NCBI GenBank assembly: GCA_014904985.1
Contig: MU128932.1
Location: 139,474-203,473 of the forward strand
Source of the DNA: Hydnum rufescens UP504
Taxonomy: Eukaryota > Basidiomycota > Agaricomycetes > Cantharellales > Hydnaceae
Direction of reading: 5' to 3'
Length of the DNA: 64,000 nucleotides
The notes under the pieces are model-generated. The model saw nothing but the letters and a program-made list of their open reading frames with translations, made no database searches and was not told the DNA's origin. Positions 11,509-23,506 of this stretch are shown here, one piece after another. Numbering within the stretch: the stretch's first letter is position 1; each line of letters starts with the position of its first letter. The position numbers and the translations under genes were made by a program.

Positions 11509-13577
11509 ATGAACAACGCCCCATTCCCACACCGCCACCCGGCGGGCTCGATGCCTCCTGTGGCTTCGACACAAGCCGCATATCCTGAAATATCCCCAGC
11601 CGGCGCTCAAGGCTTTCAATATAGCCAAGCGCCCCAAGCGCCGAGCTCGCCTCATGAATCGAACCTCCTAACGCTATCATTTCGCCTCCCTGCCTCGGTT
11701 GACATTGGCTATCTGATCACATCTATTCATACAGCTCCCCTCGCTCGAATTCTTCGATTAATATGGTTCAAGGTAGCAAGGCACCAATTCTTGCTCTTGG
11801 AGCTTGACAGGTTCACCCTTGACAATCTGTGGGTACGGCTTGACAGAGGCTGCAGCGGGATCGGATGAATTGGATCTCAGCGTCTCCCCCATCTGGCACA
11901 AGAGTGAGTATGTCTAGGTGGTAAATCAGATCGGAGTCACTCATGGATGACGGACTGTTCGCGACTATTCTTCAATAGGCAGAATTGTGTAGCTAATTAT
12001 CAGCCGCTGATCAAAGAATCAGGCAGCAAGGTCAAAGTTGAAACGGTATTCCAGGCGCCACCATCGTTGGACAAACTAGGGCTGCTTTTGTCCATCCTGG
12101 AGAGCTCATTCACTTCTAAGACATGCTCCAGTGTGTCCAAAGTTCCAGATATGGTCCCTATCCGCTGATAACGATGCTGCTTTAGGAGGATCGCCTTCTT
12201 CTGTGCAGTCGTATATGAGAACCTCTTCGTCCTGGGTGAGGGGAAAGATATCGAGGATTACCCCGCAATTCAGCCATGTCCATTGCGCTCGATGTCAGGG
12301 CGAAGATCAGGAATGGCCTGGCCGCCTTTCTAGCGCGGGAATTCATCACATAGACTCCCAGTAAGTCCAGAATTCGCGGTGGGCGGGTAGCGCGCAACTG
12401 ACTTCCTCATTAGGGAACCTTCCGGACCATGGGCGGCCTACGGCGTGCGGTGACGCGATGGTTGTTCGTGACGTGACGTGCTTACTGACCTTCATGTCGC
12501 TTCTAGGAGTCCGAAACGTCGGAAGGAAGTAGCCCCGTGCATGAGGGCGGGCGTTTCCTACGTACCGTACCGGTGATCCGACTGAACTCCCAGGTCATTT
12601 CTTCACCCCCTGGAGGCTTGGAGCACCAATGGCCCCAAGATTGAGTCCGAATATAACCGTAGGCTACTTTCACTCTGACTGCTGGCGGTATCTAATTGCT
12701 GCATCTTGAAATAGGCTGCCTCCCCTCCGACGGATTGGAATGATAGCGCATCACGTCACCCAGAGCATCACTCTCATAGTCTGCCATCCGGCTCCACCGC
12801 CTTTCTTCGGCGTCAGTGCAATCGAATTTGTTCTCCCACTCATGGCATCGCCCTTCTGTGATGGCCCTTACCGATCTGGCCTCATACATTGATGCGAGTC
12901 CCAACGCTCACATCACTCTTTTGAAGTGGTGCAGGGATTCAAAAGGAGTGCCCCACCAGTTCTTAGTCCTGAACGTCGAACTCCTAACCCCCGATTCCGG
13001 TAGGAGGGCCTTGTGGCTGCGTCTTGACAGGCGATCTCATCGAGACGCAACCCCCTCCCAATTACTCTCTTCTACTTCTGCATCAGCAGACACTGTGAGC
13101 ACTCTCGATTACTAATGCGATCCGTGCTGATGAAGGGCTCGCGATACTGGCAGGCGACTCTATCCGAGTTTGAACAGCCCCTCTTCAACGGGGAGCAACA
13201 CCGCCTCGAAGTTCAAACCACCTTCATGACCCCACCGCCTTTGGAGACGCTGCGTGATCTGTTATTCATCGTAATGCATGAATCTTCCAAGTACAAAGTC
13301 ATTCATGTGCGTATCAACCTTCGTATTCGCGTGCGGTGTATTGATACGCTTGTTTTGTTGTCCCCAGGAGAACTGCATGTTTTTCTGTTCTGTGATATAC
13401 GAGGATCTGGTTTCCCTTGGTAAAGGATGGAACTTCCTCGGCGCGCCGAATAAATACTCCATGTCCCTTGGCCCCGAGGCACGAGCGAGGATCAGGGCCC
13501 GCAGGCGGACGTACGTGTTCATCCCTCCTTTCCTCCCTCGATTATCTCTCCTAAGTCTTCGTCCGTGCAGCCTGTAG
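11509..13577 (+). pseudogene. WCKD two-module protein, copy 1 (frameshifted)
   Basis: Exons align with the intact copies: module A at 11509-11903, 11979-12130 and 12186-12360; module B at 12715-13094, 13154-13306 and 13368-13510; a short last exon at 13571-13577. Splice sites are kept, but several exon lengths break the phase. Exon 1 is 395 bases where a multiple of three is expected: one C is missing near 11851 compared with copy 3. Exon 2 is 152 instead of 150, with an extra A making a stop in AGCTAA. Exon 3 has an extra T near 12191. Exon 6 is 380. The module B exons 7 and 8 are clean (ENCMFFCSVIYEDLVSLGKG core). Either this copy is decaying or the consensus has indel errors. The function of the family is unknown. 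Confidence 0.7.
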
Positions 13578-14269
13578 CCGAGGACTTTCCCACATGGGTC
13601 TTGTGATTCGTTCTGTTCCCCTTCCTCTCCAGAACCACGTTCAGCAAGCTGTAGGCAATGGGGAGATAACCTGATCGATACATTTCCTGGCGCAGCATTC
13701 TTTATACCCCCAAGCGGGTCCAACCACGCGGGATCCAGTATGCTTGGAAACGGATCGCTGTGATTTTAGGCAACGTCAGCATTCAAAAGAACTACGAATT
13801 TACGAACCATACCCGTCTTGGTTTTTTCTGTTCTCAATTGGGTTTCTACTACGCCCAACAGTACGTGTATGTCTTCTAACTCATGTACTATGTAACACTT
13901 CGCCACCGCTTTAGTAGCGGTATATTTTCCGGACAGCTCATCTATGAGAAAATTTGATCAGCGATAAGGCTTGTGGGGGTGCGTTTTCGGGGGATGAGAA
14001 ACTCACCGATACGGTTAAACCTTACTTCGAAATACCACAGCACGCTAGGTTGTGGCGATATTCTCTACTTCAAATACAATTCAGCTATCCTTTCAGTAGT
14101 TGAAAGGTAGTATGGAGTACGAGTTCTGAGTGCTAAGAGCGCTGGCGATACACAGCGCAGTCAAAAGACCAAAAATTAACTAACAGGCGTTTGAGACTGG
14201 AGGGCGGACAAGTGACAAATGGTCCCTGAAAGGTCATACGCTATGTACTAATCTACTCAAAATTAACGA
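13578..14269. other. Spacer of unit I
   Basis: Non-coding spacer between the WCKD gene and the AAA fragment. It matches 31010-31683 in unit III almost throughout and 23250-24310 in unit II, where the transposon-like element sits. It contains the uninterrupted version of that insertion site (around 13795-13830). No gene seen. Confidence 0.6.
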
Positions 14270-16067
14270 TCTACCGCAGCTGAGAGTCGGGAATGAAATG
14301 GGCACCTCCCCGGCGACGGTACCCGTTTACCTGTTTGATCCATGTGAAGCCTTGCACGCAAACGCCCAGGTTCTTCGCTGCATGTTCTGTTCTTCGCGTC
14401 TCTTCGTCTCTTGCTCCGGGCGTATTCTTCTGAATTCAGCTGCAACCTCGCCTTCCTGCCACCTCCCGCTCCACTCGAATGCGGGCTGCTTCCCGCTTGC
14501 GCTCGAGTTCCTCCTGCTCGACTTGGTCTCGCCCCTTTCAACGCAAGGTCCCGGCTTCGAGTTCTGCCTCGCAGTGGCCCTCCTCAATGCACCATCGTGA
14601 CGGTTAATGTTCTCGGTTGCTTTCGTTTCAACAGCCTGAGCCCTAGATTTATCCAGCTCCAGTTGCTTCCAGACGCCATCCTTGACTCCAGAGTCACGTC
14701 GAACGACAGCTTGATGCCCCGTGGTGCTCTGAGCCGGTGACTGCTTCCCTTTACCGTGCTGATCGGGGGTCGTGACTGAGCAGGAGTAGTAGCTGGAGGG
14801 CGTGAAGTAGAGGAAGAAGCCTGATTCTGAGAACCGTTGGACGGCTGCAAGCGATGAGGAACCAATTGGGGAGTACTGTTCACGACGGAGGATGCAATTA
14901 ACGGTGGGCCCGGTAAAGATCTCCCCCATGTCTTGCTGGACAATCTCCTGTTATACGAAGGTGGCATTGTGGGGGGCTTGGATGCAGCAGGAGTGGGGGC
15001 CGTGGAGGCTTGGGCGGTGATTGCTTCGATGAAGGGTTATTATGACCAGGCAGCTTAGGCGGTTGAGATCCATTCGTGGCGGAAAAGGATCCCGATGTAG
15101 AAGGGGCCGGAGGAGCGGAATTGCTGGATGATCGGTAGAGTGCTCGACGGCGGTACCGCAGCCATTCGGAGAACACCGAGGCGCTGACGCTGCTGATTCA
15201 GTGCATCCTGCATGATCACTATCGCTTCGTCCGCACTCAGTGACGGGGTGGTCCCGGGAGTGTTCCCCACCGCACCGAATGCGTGATGAATGAATTTCTG
15301 GGCAATGGCCTTCACATCTCGGACGTTTCCCCAGTTCGACAAACGCGACATTTGCTCCACAATACTCTCCACCTCGGAGTAAGCAGACAACGAAGTGTCA
15401 GCTAGCTCTGACAGTATAATGCGCATCATCCTGAATTCCTTACCGAGGACCTGAAGACACTTGGCGGGCGGCATAGTGTCTAGAATGATTTCCTCGGAAA
15501 GGCGACGGGCGAGACAGGGATTGACGGCTAAAGGCGTGTTCATCTCTTTCTCATACCCGGCAAAGACGATCACCATCTTGTTCATAACTTCTTGTTGGTC
15601 ATAAGGCCGACAGCCTCGTCAATAGCTTCTTGGGAAAAGTGTCCTTGACCGAGCGGTATGCTTCACCCACGAAAAGTACTTTGCCCAAGACCTTTTCGAA
15701 AAGTTTCTCCGTATGGCCGACGTACTGTCCCACCAGGTCGAAGACGGAACACTCGATCAGGTCAGGAGAGGAAAGGAACCCCATATCATAGTAGACTTGA
15801 CCGAACTTCCTGGTAATGGTGGTTTTCCCAGTGCCTAGGTATGATTCAATTTTGATCCCAATAGCAATATTCTCCCGGTACGCTTTGGATTTCCGCAAAG
15901 ATGGTGCCGATTGCGGAATGAATCCTGGTGTCCAGAGTTCTTACTATATAACATGTAAACCTGCGGAATGAAGTCGTCATTGTTATCAGCCATTTTGAAT
16001 ATTGTAACTACATACCTCATGGATAACCAGAACCTTGCCAACGGTACTGTCGAAGATGGCCTTTGTG
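14270..16067 (-). pseudogene. Truncated AAA ATPase copy 1 (3' part of the helicase/AAA gene)
   Basis: The minus strand matches the 3' part of the gene at 31684-39588. In translation order it carries a short AAA-2 piece near 15900-16040 (YMLYSKNSGHQDSF), the AAA-3 module at about 15300-15850 (TGKTTITRKFGQVYYDMGF, then MVIVFAGYEKEMN and a conserved NPCLARRLSEE stretch), the Pro/Ser-rich linker, and a coiled-coil tail. The central part between AAA-2 and AAA-3 is missing, the reading frame is broken many times, and the Walker B region reads LFVGEAYR instead of LFVDEAYR. The 5' side ends abruptly at 16067, where leader-repeat DNA begins. It cannot make a full protein. Confidence 0.8.
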
Positions 16068-16299
16068 GCGCAGCGTGATCTTCTCACGGAAGCGGTGATA
16101 TCTGGCAAGCTTCATAGTGGGCCAGGGGTGATATGCTCTGGATGTGTCGGAGATCTGAACATGCATATTTTTTTTGGAGAACCCTCATTGGCGGCCTAAA
16201 GTACCAGTGAGTTAAGTTAGATCTGTTACAGGGATCATTGCAGCTAACGCAGGCCACATCTCAGAGGGTGATGCTTCCGACTGACCTCCTGAAACTCCG

Positions 16300-18562
16300 T
16301 CTCATCCCGGCAATGATTCCGGAATCTTTCCTTGATGCAGGTCTTCTTCATGCCCTTTCCTAGTGAGTAATACTCCTTGTCCTCGTCCTTTGGAATCCTG
16401 CACTCAAACAGCTCGATGGCTCTTGAGCCATTCCTGCCTTTGGTGGATTGTAAACACAAGTCTTCCCCGCTCAATTTCTTCTGCCTTCCAACGGTGGTCG
16501 TGGCCCAGCTTGTAGGATGGAGTCACACTGGCCATTCTTACCTTTCAGTCTAACTCGTGTGTCACTCAATCCGGAGCAGCTTAGATCAAGGAAAAGGCCA
16601 TATCCATGGAATAGCCCTCGTCGTGCTCTTCCAGGAGGTTGAGGGGTGCATGCCCCTTTCAACTGGTACGTGCAATACTCTTGAAACGGGAATAACATCA
16701 GGAATCGTGCACTCCTCGCTTTAGCCATAGCCGTGGGCTCCCTGCCACTACCCACAGAGCTTGACTGACCCTGGGGCTATGCACGGCCTCGATGGCAGCG
16801 TGTTGTGCCTTGCCTTTGTTGGTGACAATATGGAACTCCCGGCACCTAGAGCATCGCGAGTCTCATAGTGGACATCCAACTGTCCAGTGCATCCTCAGGT
16901 TGTCGTTGTTGTTGTTTGACTACAAGTTCAGCGAGAAAGAGGAAAGGCGACGCTCAACCCTGTTAGATGGGCCGTGGTGAGCGCACCATATTTCCATGTT
17001 TTCATGGGTGGGTGCTGGTCTGAGCAAGGGGTGGGGACCGGACCTCACTGAAACGATCGAAAGGCAACCGAACAGACAGTACTAGTGTGGCTTGTATCAA
17101 AGGAAATGGATTGGAGGGAACGAATCAACTCGCCAGAGATAACCATGGGTGGGTTCGCCCTGGAGATTTTTATCATCACCGAGCTGGAGAAAAGCACGCA
17201 GCCCGTTACCTCGGAGGATAATATTAGAGATGTGGCGAGAGGGATGCCAAAGAAAGCCGCAAGGACAGCACAGGCAGAGGAAAGAGACGAGCACCACTTG
17301 CACCACGGGAGGCACCAAGTCCAATCCAAGATCTGACCTTGCATGTGGCGTCTGCGATTCATGATTACCCCATTGATACCAGATTGGCAATAGTTTGCTA
17401 GCGACTTGCCCAGGGTCCAACGGCGGCGGGCGTGCTCTCTCTGGATCAAAATTTGGAGACTTGATACAATAGTGAACCTGATAGAGAATCGGTGTGTAAA
17501 AATTGCAGCTGTATGGGATCAAATAGTGAGATATACTGTGATGTTTGTTGAGAGAACTGTTTACATGTATTTACATGGAGTCTCACTCTTTTCAGTTGCC
17601 CCTGCAGTCTGTCTTTCACCATGCCACTGAGGAAATCTATCAGTGCAGCTGGGACCTCAAAGCCTGGGTCTGTGTCCATCCATGACTCAAATGCAGAGGA
17701 GAGACCGTGCATTGAGTCAGTGCTGCGCAGATGAGAAGAGCGACAAATTCCAACGAATGTGGTCATTTTCTTTATGAATTCCATTGGCGGCGATGACAGC
17801 CCAATCTAGCTAAACGGTATCATCGAAGATGATGGACTCCGAATATTGCGAATTGTTTCCGGTGTTGGTTGATGGTGGATGTTACGTAATAAGACTGGGG
17901 AACTCCATCGTTATAGGGCTACCGCTTTGCCGATCTTAGTATGCCGAAGTCAGATCAAGGATAAGGACCATCTTAAAATATTATGTGAGTCGTCCTAGTC
18001 CATTCCCTCCCTCCTTGTTTATGTTGCAGCAGACGGTGGCCTGCAACCACGAAATCTTCTTTCTAATGGCGCTATTTTCTCCGCCAAGTGTATCGAATCC
18101 AATCCCTGAATTTGGCGTTTGTTCATCAAGGACCTAAGCCTACTCGGAGTACAAGTGGCAGTTTGTCTCTTGAGAGATGAAACCTCCGCTGGGTGTTCTC
18201 TGCTAGCAATATCAGGTTGGGCGTCTTTTCCCATCTTCTGAGAGGAAAAGGCTTCATCAATTTCTCTGCAGTCATCTGTGATCTCAGGCCGCTACCCGGC
18301 ATTCGAATCTCTTGCGCCCAATTTGCTTCATCGTAGTCAATTCTTTGATTCCGTTCACGAAAAAAGGCAACTAGGCGTTCACATAATTCCTAGAATTCTC
18401 CTCCCAAATATGGGGCTTCTTCGTCCATGCCTATTTACGCAGTAATTGAAATATGCCTGTTTTGGGGTAGACTTTGGGCATACCAAATCCCTCGCCCTCG
18501 ATTGCACTGTACTGCAATGAGGCCGGCCGTGCGTTCCGAACACTGACCTCCCCATCACTGCC
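16300..18562. other. X segment of unit II, partly inverted
   Basis: Relic DNA matching the X segments of the other two units. The minus-strand relic frame (T-N-K-G-K, AAIEAVHSP) is visible near 16780-16850. Sequence between about 16855 and 17697 is present in the opposite orientation to units I and III. No intact gene. Confidence 0.45.
16855..17697. other. Inverted block within unit II
   Basis: Read on the minus strand, this block matches the plus strand of unit III (about 27015-28015) and unit I (about 9620-10640). The reverse complement of 17085-17100 matches GATACGAACCACACTAGTAC near 27756. The reverse complement of 17629-17690 matches the stretch at 9625-9700. On both sides the match returns to the plus orientation, so the block was inverted in place after the units were duplicated. 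Confidence 0.75.
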
Positions 18563-20635
18563 ATGAACAACGCCCCATTCCCGCACCGCCACCCGGCGAG
18601 CTCGATGCTTCCTTTGGCTTCCACGCAAGCCGTACCTCCCGAAATATCTACATCTGGCGCTCAAGGCTTTCAATATCGCCAAGCGCCTCAAGTGCCGAGC
18701 TCGCCTCCTGAATCGAATCTTCTAATGCGATCATTTCGCCGCTCTGCCTCGGTTGACATTGGTCATCTGATCACATCTATCCAGACAGCTCCCCCCGCTC
18801 GAATTCTTCGATTAATATGGTTCAAGGGGGCCAGGCACCAATTCTTGCTCTTGGAGCTTGAGAGGTTGACCCCTGATAATCTGTGGGTACGGCTTGACAA
18901 AGGCCCGCAGCGCGATTGGATGAATTGGGTGGTCTCAGCGACTCCCTCATCTGGCACAACAGTGAGTATGTCTAGACAGTGTGAGGTAAAAAATCAGACC
19001 GGAGTCACTCATGGATGACGGACTGTTCGCGACTATTCTTCAATAGGCGGAATTGTGTAGCTATTTTCAGCAGCTGATCAAAGAATCAGGCAGCCGGGTC
19101 AAAGTTCAAACGGTATTCCAAGCGCCGCCATCGTTGGACAAACTAGGGGTGCTTTTGTCCATTCTAGAGGGCTCGTTCACTTCCAAGACGTCTCCAGTGT
19201 GTCCAAAGTTCCGCACATGGTCTCTATCTGCTGATCGCAATGCTGCTTTAGGAGGACGCCTTCTTCTGTGCAGTCGTATATGAGAATCTCTTCGCCCTGG
19301 GTTGGGGAGAAGATATCGAGGGATCTCCCAGCACTTCAGCCATGGCCATCGCGCCCGATGTCAGGGCGAAGATCAGGAATGGCCTGGCGACCTTTCCAGC
19401 ATCAGGCGTTCATCACATAGACTCCCGGTAAGTCCAGAATTCGCGGCGGGCGGGTAGCGCGCAACTGACTTCCTCAGTAGGGAATCTCTCGAATCACGGG
19501 CGGTGCGGTGACACGATGATCGTCAGTGACTTGACGTGCTTACTGACCTTCATGTCGCTTCTAGGAGCCCGAAAGCTCGGAAGGAAGCAGAGCTGTGCAT
19601 GAAGGCGATCGTTCCCGATCTGCCGCACCGACGATCCAAGTGGACTTCCGGGACATTTCTGAACACCCTGGAGGTTTAGAGCACCAGTGGCGCGCAGGAT
19701 TGAGTCCGGATCTAATCGTAGGCTGCTTTCACTGTGACCGTTGTCGGCATCTAATTGCAATATCTTGAAATAGGCTGCTTCCTCTCCGACGGATTGGAAT
19801 GATGGCGCACCACGTCATCCAGAGCATCGCTCTCATACTCTGCCATCCGGCTCTATCAATTTTTCTTCGGCGTCAGTGCAATCGAATTTGTTCTCCCACT
19901 CATGGCGTCGCCCTTTTTCCATGGCCCTTACGGATCTGGCCTCGTACATTGATACGAGTCCCAACGCTCACATCATTATGTTGAAGTGGTGCAAGGATTT
20001 AACAGGAGTTCCCCACGAGTTCTTACTCCTGAACGTCGAACTCCACAGCCACGATAGGAGGACGTTGTGGCTACGTCTTGACAGGCGATCTCATCGAAAC
20101 GCAACCACTTCCCAATTCCTCTCTTCTACTTCTGCATCAGCAGATACTGTGAGCACTCTCGATTACTAATTCGATCCGTGCTGATGAAGGGTTCGCGATA
20201 CTGGCAGGCGATTGTGTGCGAGTCTGAAGGCTACCTCTTCGACAACACACAACATGGCATCGAAGTTCAGACCACATTCACGACTCCACTGCCTTTGGAG
20301 ACGCTGCGTGATCTGTTATTCATCGTGATGGAAGAATCACCTAATTACAAAGTCGTTCCTGTGCGTATTAGACTTCGCATTCGCGTGTGGTGTATTGATA
20401 CGCTTGTTTTTTGTCCCCAGGAGAACTGCATGTTTTTCTGCTCTGTGATATACGAGGATCTGGTTTCCCTTGGTAGGGGATGGAACATCGGTGTGCCGAG
20501 CAGAATGTCCATGGCCCTTGCCCCCTCAACACGAGCGAGGATCAGGGCCCGCAGGCAAACGTACGTGTTCATCCCCCCTGTCCTCCCTCGACCATCTCCC
20601 CTAAGTCGTCGTCCGTGTTCCTATGCAGCCTGTAG
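18563..20635 (+). CDS. WCKD two-module protein, copy 2
   Basis: Unrecognised family. Module A exons: 18563-18961 (133 codons), 19047-19196 and 19252-19427. A linker exon begins at 19565 (RSPKARKEAELCMK). Module B exons: 19774-20148, 20208-20360 and 20421-20560, with a short stop exon near 20629-20635. The main exons keep one reading frame; the linker splice around 19650-19770 is uncertain. Each module has the order W-F/C-K-x-x-x-G-A/V-x-H-x-F-L-L-L, then LWVRLDK or LWLRLDRR, then a V-Q/E-T-x-F-x-x-P-P-L helix, then (E)D/N-C/A-F-F-C-x-V-x-YE-L with I-A-P/L-A-P and R-A-K/R-I-R. The N terminus is Pro/Ser-rich. No signal peptide or membrane segment is seen. Exon sizes 150, 176 and 153 equal those of the divergent copy at 45571. 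Confidence 0.65.
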
Positions 20636-21223
20636 CCCGAGGACTTTCCCACATGAGTCTTGTGATTCGTTCTGTCCCCCTTCCTCTCGGAACCATTGTC
20701 GGCAAGCTGTAGGTAATGGAGAGACAACCTGATCGATACATTTCCTGGCGCAGCATTCTTTATACCCCCAAGCGGGTCCAACCACACGGGATCCAGTATG
20801 CTTGGAAACGGATCGCTGTAATTTTAGGCAACGTGACCATGATGTCAAACGCTTAGTTAGCACACATGTATAGTTTCTCGGGATGTACCGGTCGAGCCGT
20901 TCACAGGAGCGGTAAATTTTTATTATTTCTGACTGATGATGGTTGGTCTGGACAACACACATGATACTTGAAATCGACCGACTCTGACCTGGACCATCTT
21001 GCGTTGAGTCGACAACACCAATTCTTCGATACCGTTCACGAAAAATGCAATGCCCACCAGTCGATCACATAATCCTTAGGATCCCCAAAGCCTATTTACG
21101 CAGTAATTGAAATATGCCCGTTTTTGGATATACTCTGGGGACGGCAAATCCCCAGCCCTCGATTGCGCCCTAGTCCTGCAGTAAGGGCCGCGCGTCCAGA
21201 ACGCTGACCTCCCCATCTCTGCC
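20636..21223. other. Spacer between WCKD copies 2 and 3
   Basis: Contains the downstream spacer motif shared by all copies (CCCCCAAGCGGGTCCAACCA-type sequence near 20765). A unique stretch of about 180 bases (20830-21000) follows, then the promoter-proximal part of the next WCKD gene. No leader repeat or X segment lies here, so copy 3 arose by a smaller duplication inside unit II. Confidence 0.5.
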
Positions 21224-23250
21224 ATGACCAACGCCTCATCCCTGCACTGCCACCCGGCGGGCTCGATGCCTCCTGTGTCTTCGACACAAGCCCCACATTC
21301 TGAAGCGCCCCAAGCGCCGGGCTCGCCTCATGAATCGAACCTCCTAACGCTATCATTTCGCCTCCCTGCTTCGGTTGACATTGGCTATCTGATCACATCT
21401 ATTCATACAGCTCCCCCCGCTCGAATTCTTCGATTAATATGGTTCAAGGTAGCAAGGCACCAATTCTTGCTCTTGGAGCTTGACAGGTTCACCCTTGACA
21501 ATCTGTGGGTACGGCTTGACAGAGGCCTGCAGCGGGATCGGATGAATTGGATCTCGGTGTCTCCCTCATCTGGCACAAGAGTGAGTATGTCTAGGTGGTA
21601 AATCAGATCGGAGTCACTCATGGATGACGGACTGTCCGCGACTATTCTTCAATAGGCGGAATTGTGTAGCTATTATCAGCCGCTGATCAAAGAATCGGGC
21701 AGCAGGGTCAAAGTTGAAACGGTATTCCAGGCGCCACCATCGTTGGAGAAACTAGGAGTGCTTTTGTCCATCCTAGAGGGCTCATTCACCTACAAGACGT
21801 CTCCAGTATGTCCAAAGTCCCACACATGGTCTCTATCCACTGATGACGGTGCTGGTCCAGGAAGACGCCTTCTTCTGTGCAGTCGTATATGAGAATCTCT
21901 TCGCCCTGGGTGGGGGAGAAGATATCGAGGGACTTCCCAGCGCTTCAGCCATGGGCATCGCGCCCGATGTCAGGGCGAAGATCAGGAATGGCCTGGCGAT
22001 CTTTCCAGCATCGGGAATTCACCACACAGTCCCCCGGTAAGTCCGGGGTTCGCGGCGGGCAGCTAGCGCGCGACTGACTTCCTCCGTAGGGAGTCTCACG
22101 GATCACAGGTGGTCTCCGGCGTGCGGTGACGCGATGGTCGTCCGTGACGTGACGTGCTTACTGACCTTCATGTCGCTTCTAGGAACCCAAAAAGTCGGAA
22201 GGAACTAGTACCATGCATGAAGGCGATCGTTTCCGATCTACTGCACCAAACTTCCAGGCCATTTCTTCGCCTCCTGGAGGTTTAGAGCGCCAATGGCCCT
22301 CAGGATTGAGTCCGGATCTAAGCGTGGGCTGCTTTCACCTTGATTGCTGTCGGTATCTAATTGCCACATCTTGAACTAGGGTGTTGCCCCTCGGATTGAT
22401 TTGCATGGTGCACCACGTCATCCAGAGCATCGCTTTCATACTCTGCCATCCGGCTCCGTTAATTTTTCTTCGGCGTCAGTGCAATCGAATTTGTTCTCCC
22501 ACTCATGGCGTCACGCATCTTCGATGGCCCTCACCGATCTGACCTCGTACATTGATGCGAGTCCTAACGCCCACATCATTCTCTTGAAGTGGTGCAAGGA
22601 TTCAAAAGGAGTTCCCCACGAGTTCTTACTCCTGAACATCAAACTCCACAGCCACGATAGGAGGACGTTGTGGCTGCGTCTTGACAGGCGATCTCATCGA
22701 GACGCAACCACCTCCCAATTAATCTCCTCTACTTCTGCATCAGATGACACTGTGAGCGTCCTCGATGACTATGTAATGCGATCCGTGCTGATGAGGGGCT
22801 CGCGATACTTGCAGGCAACTGTGTGCGAGATTGAAGACGCCCTGTTCGACAGCACACGACACCGCGTCGAGGTTCAAACCACATTCACGACCCCACCGCC
22901 TTTGCAGACGCTGCGTGGTCTGCTATTCATCCTGACGCAAGAGTCTCCTAATTATAAATTGGTGCCTGTGCGTAATCAGCCTTCGCAGTCGAGTGCGGTC
23001 TATTGATATGCTTGTTTTGTTGCCTTCAGGTGAACTGCATCTTTTTCTGTTCCATGATATATGAGAATCTAGTTTCCCTGGATGGAGGAATGAACATCGG
23101 CGTGCCGAGTAGAATCTCCATGTCACTTGCCCCCTTAATACGAGCGAGGATCAAGAGCCGCAGCCAAACGTACGTGTTCCTCCCTTTCTGCCTCCCTCAA
23201 TTATCTCCCCTAAGTCACCGTCCGTGTTCCTATGCAGTGCACCGCCGTAG
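21224..23250 (+). CDS. WCKD two-module protein, copy 3
   Basis: Module A exons: 21224-21580 (119 codons), 21656-21805 (150 bases) and 21861-22036 (176). Module B exons: 22380-22751 (372), 22815-22967 (153) and 23030-23169 (140), with a terminal exon 23238-23250 ending in TAG. All these sizes are phase-compatible. The N terminus is shorter than in copies 2 and 4 because a block of the Pro/Gln-rich segment is missing. Core peptides are ARHQFLLLELDR with LWVRLDRG in module A, and LKWCKDSKGVPHEFLLLN with LWLRLDRR in module B. The intron 22752-22814 is 63 bases long with no stop, so retaining it would insert 21 residues; in the other array copies this intron contains a stop. Function unknown. Confidence 0.65.
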
Positions 23251-23506
23251 CCCGAAGACTTTCCCCAATGGGTCTTGTAATTCGTTCTTTCCCCCTTCGT
23301 CCCGGAACCACGGTCGGAAAGCCGTGGGTGACTTTTATAGACACACTTCCTTCGCACAGCATTCTTCACCTCTAAGCGGGGGTCTAATCACACGGGATCC
23401 AATATGCTTAGAACCGTATCGCTGTAATTTCAGGCAACGTGGGCATATTTTGTAGCAGGACGCGAAGATTTCTAGTCAAAACAAGTACGAATTTACGAAA
23501 CATGTA

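Larger units (their letters stand above)
8338..16067. repeat. Segmental duplication unit I
   Basis: The unit starts with a leader repeat (GCGCAGCGTGATCTTCTC at 8338, matched at 16068 and 25209). It continues through the decayed X segment (8600-11500), WCKD gene 1 (11509-13577) and a spacer (about 13800-14270). It ends with a minus-strand AAA ATPase fragment that stops at 16067. The same order recurs in units II and III with matching sequence throughout, so this is a tandem duplication of roughly 8 kb units. Boundaries are read by eye from where the copies stop matching. Confidence 0.8.

Noticed and set aside
12859..13577. Module B copies annotated as independent short genes
   Set aside because: In every full copy an open exon upstream of the module B ATG links it to module A, and copy 6 shows a continuous splice path.
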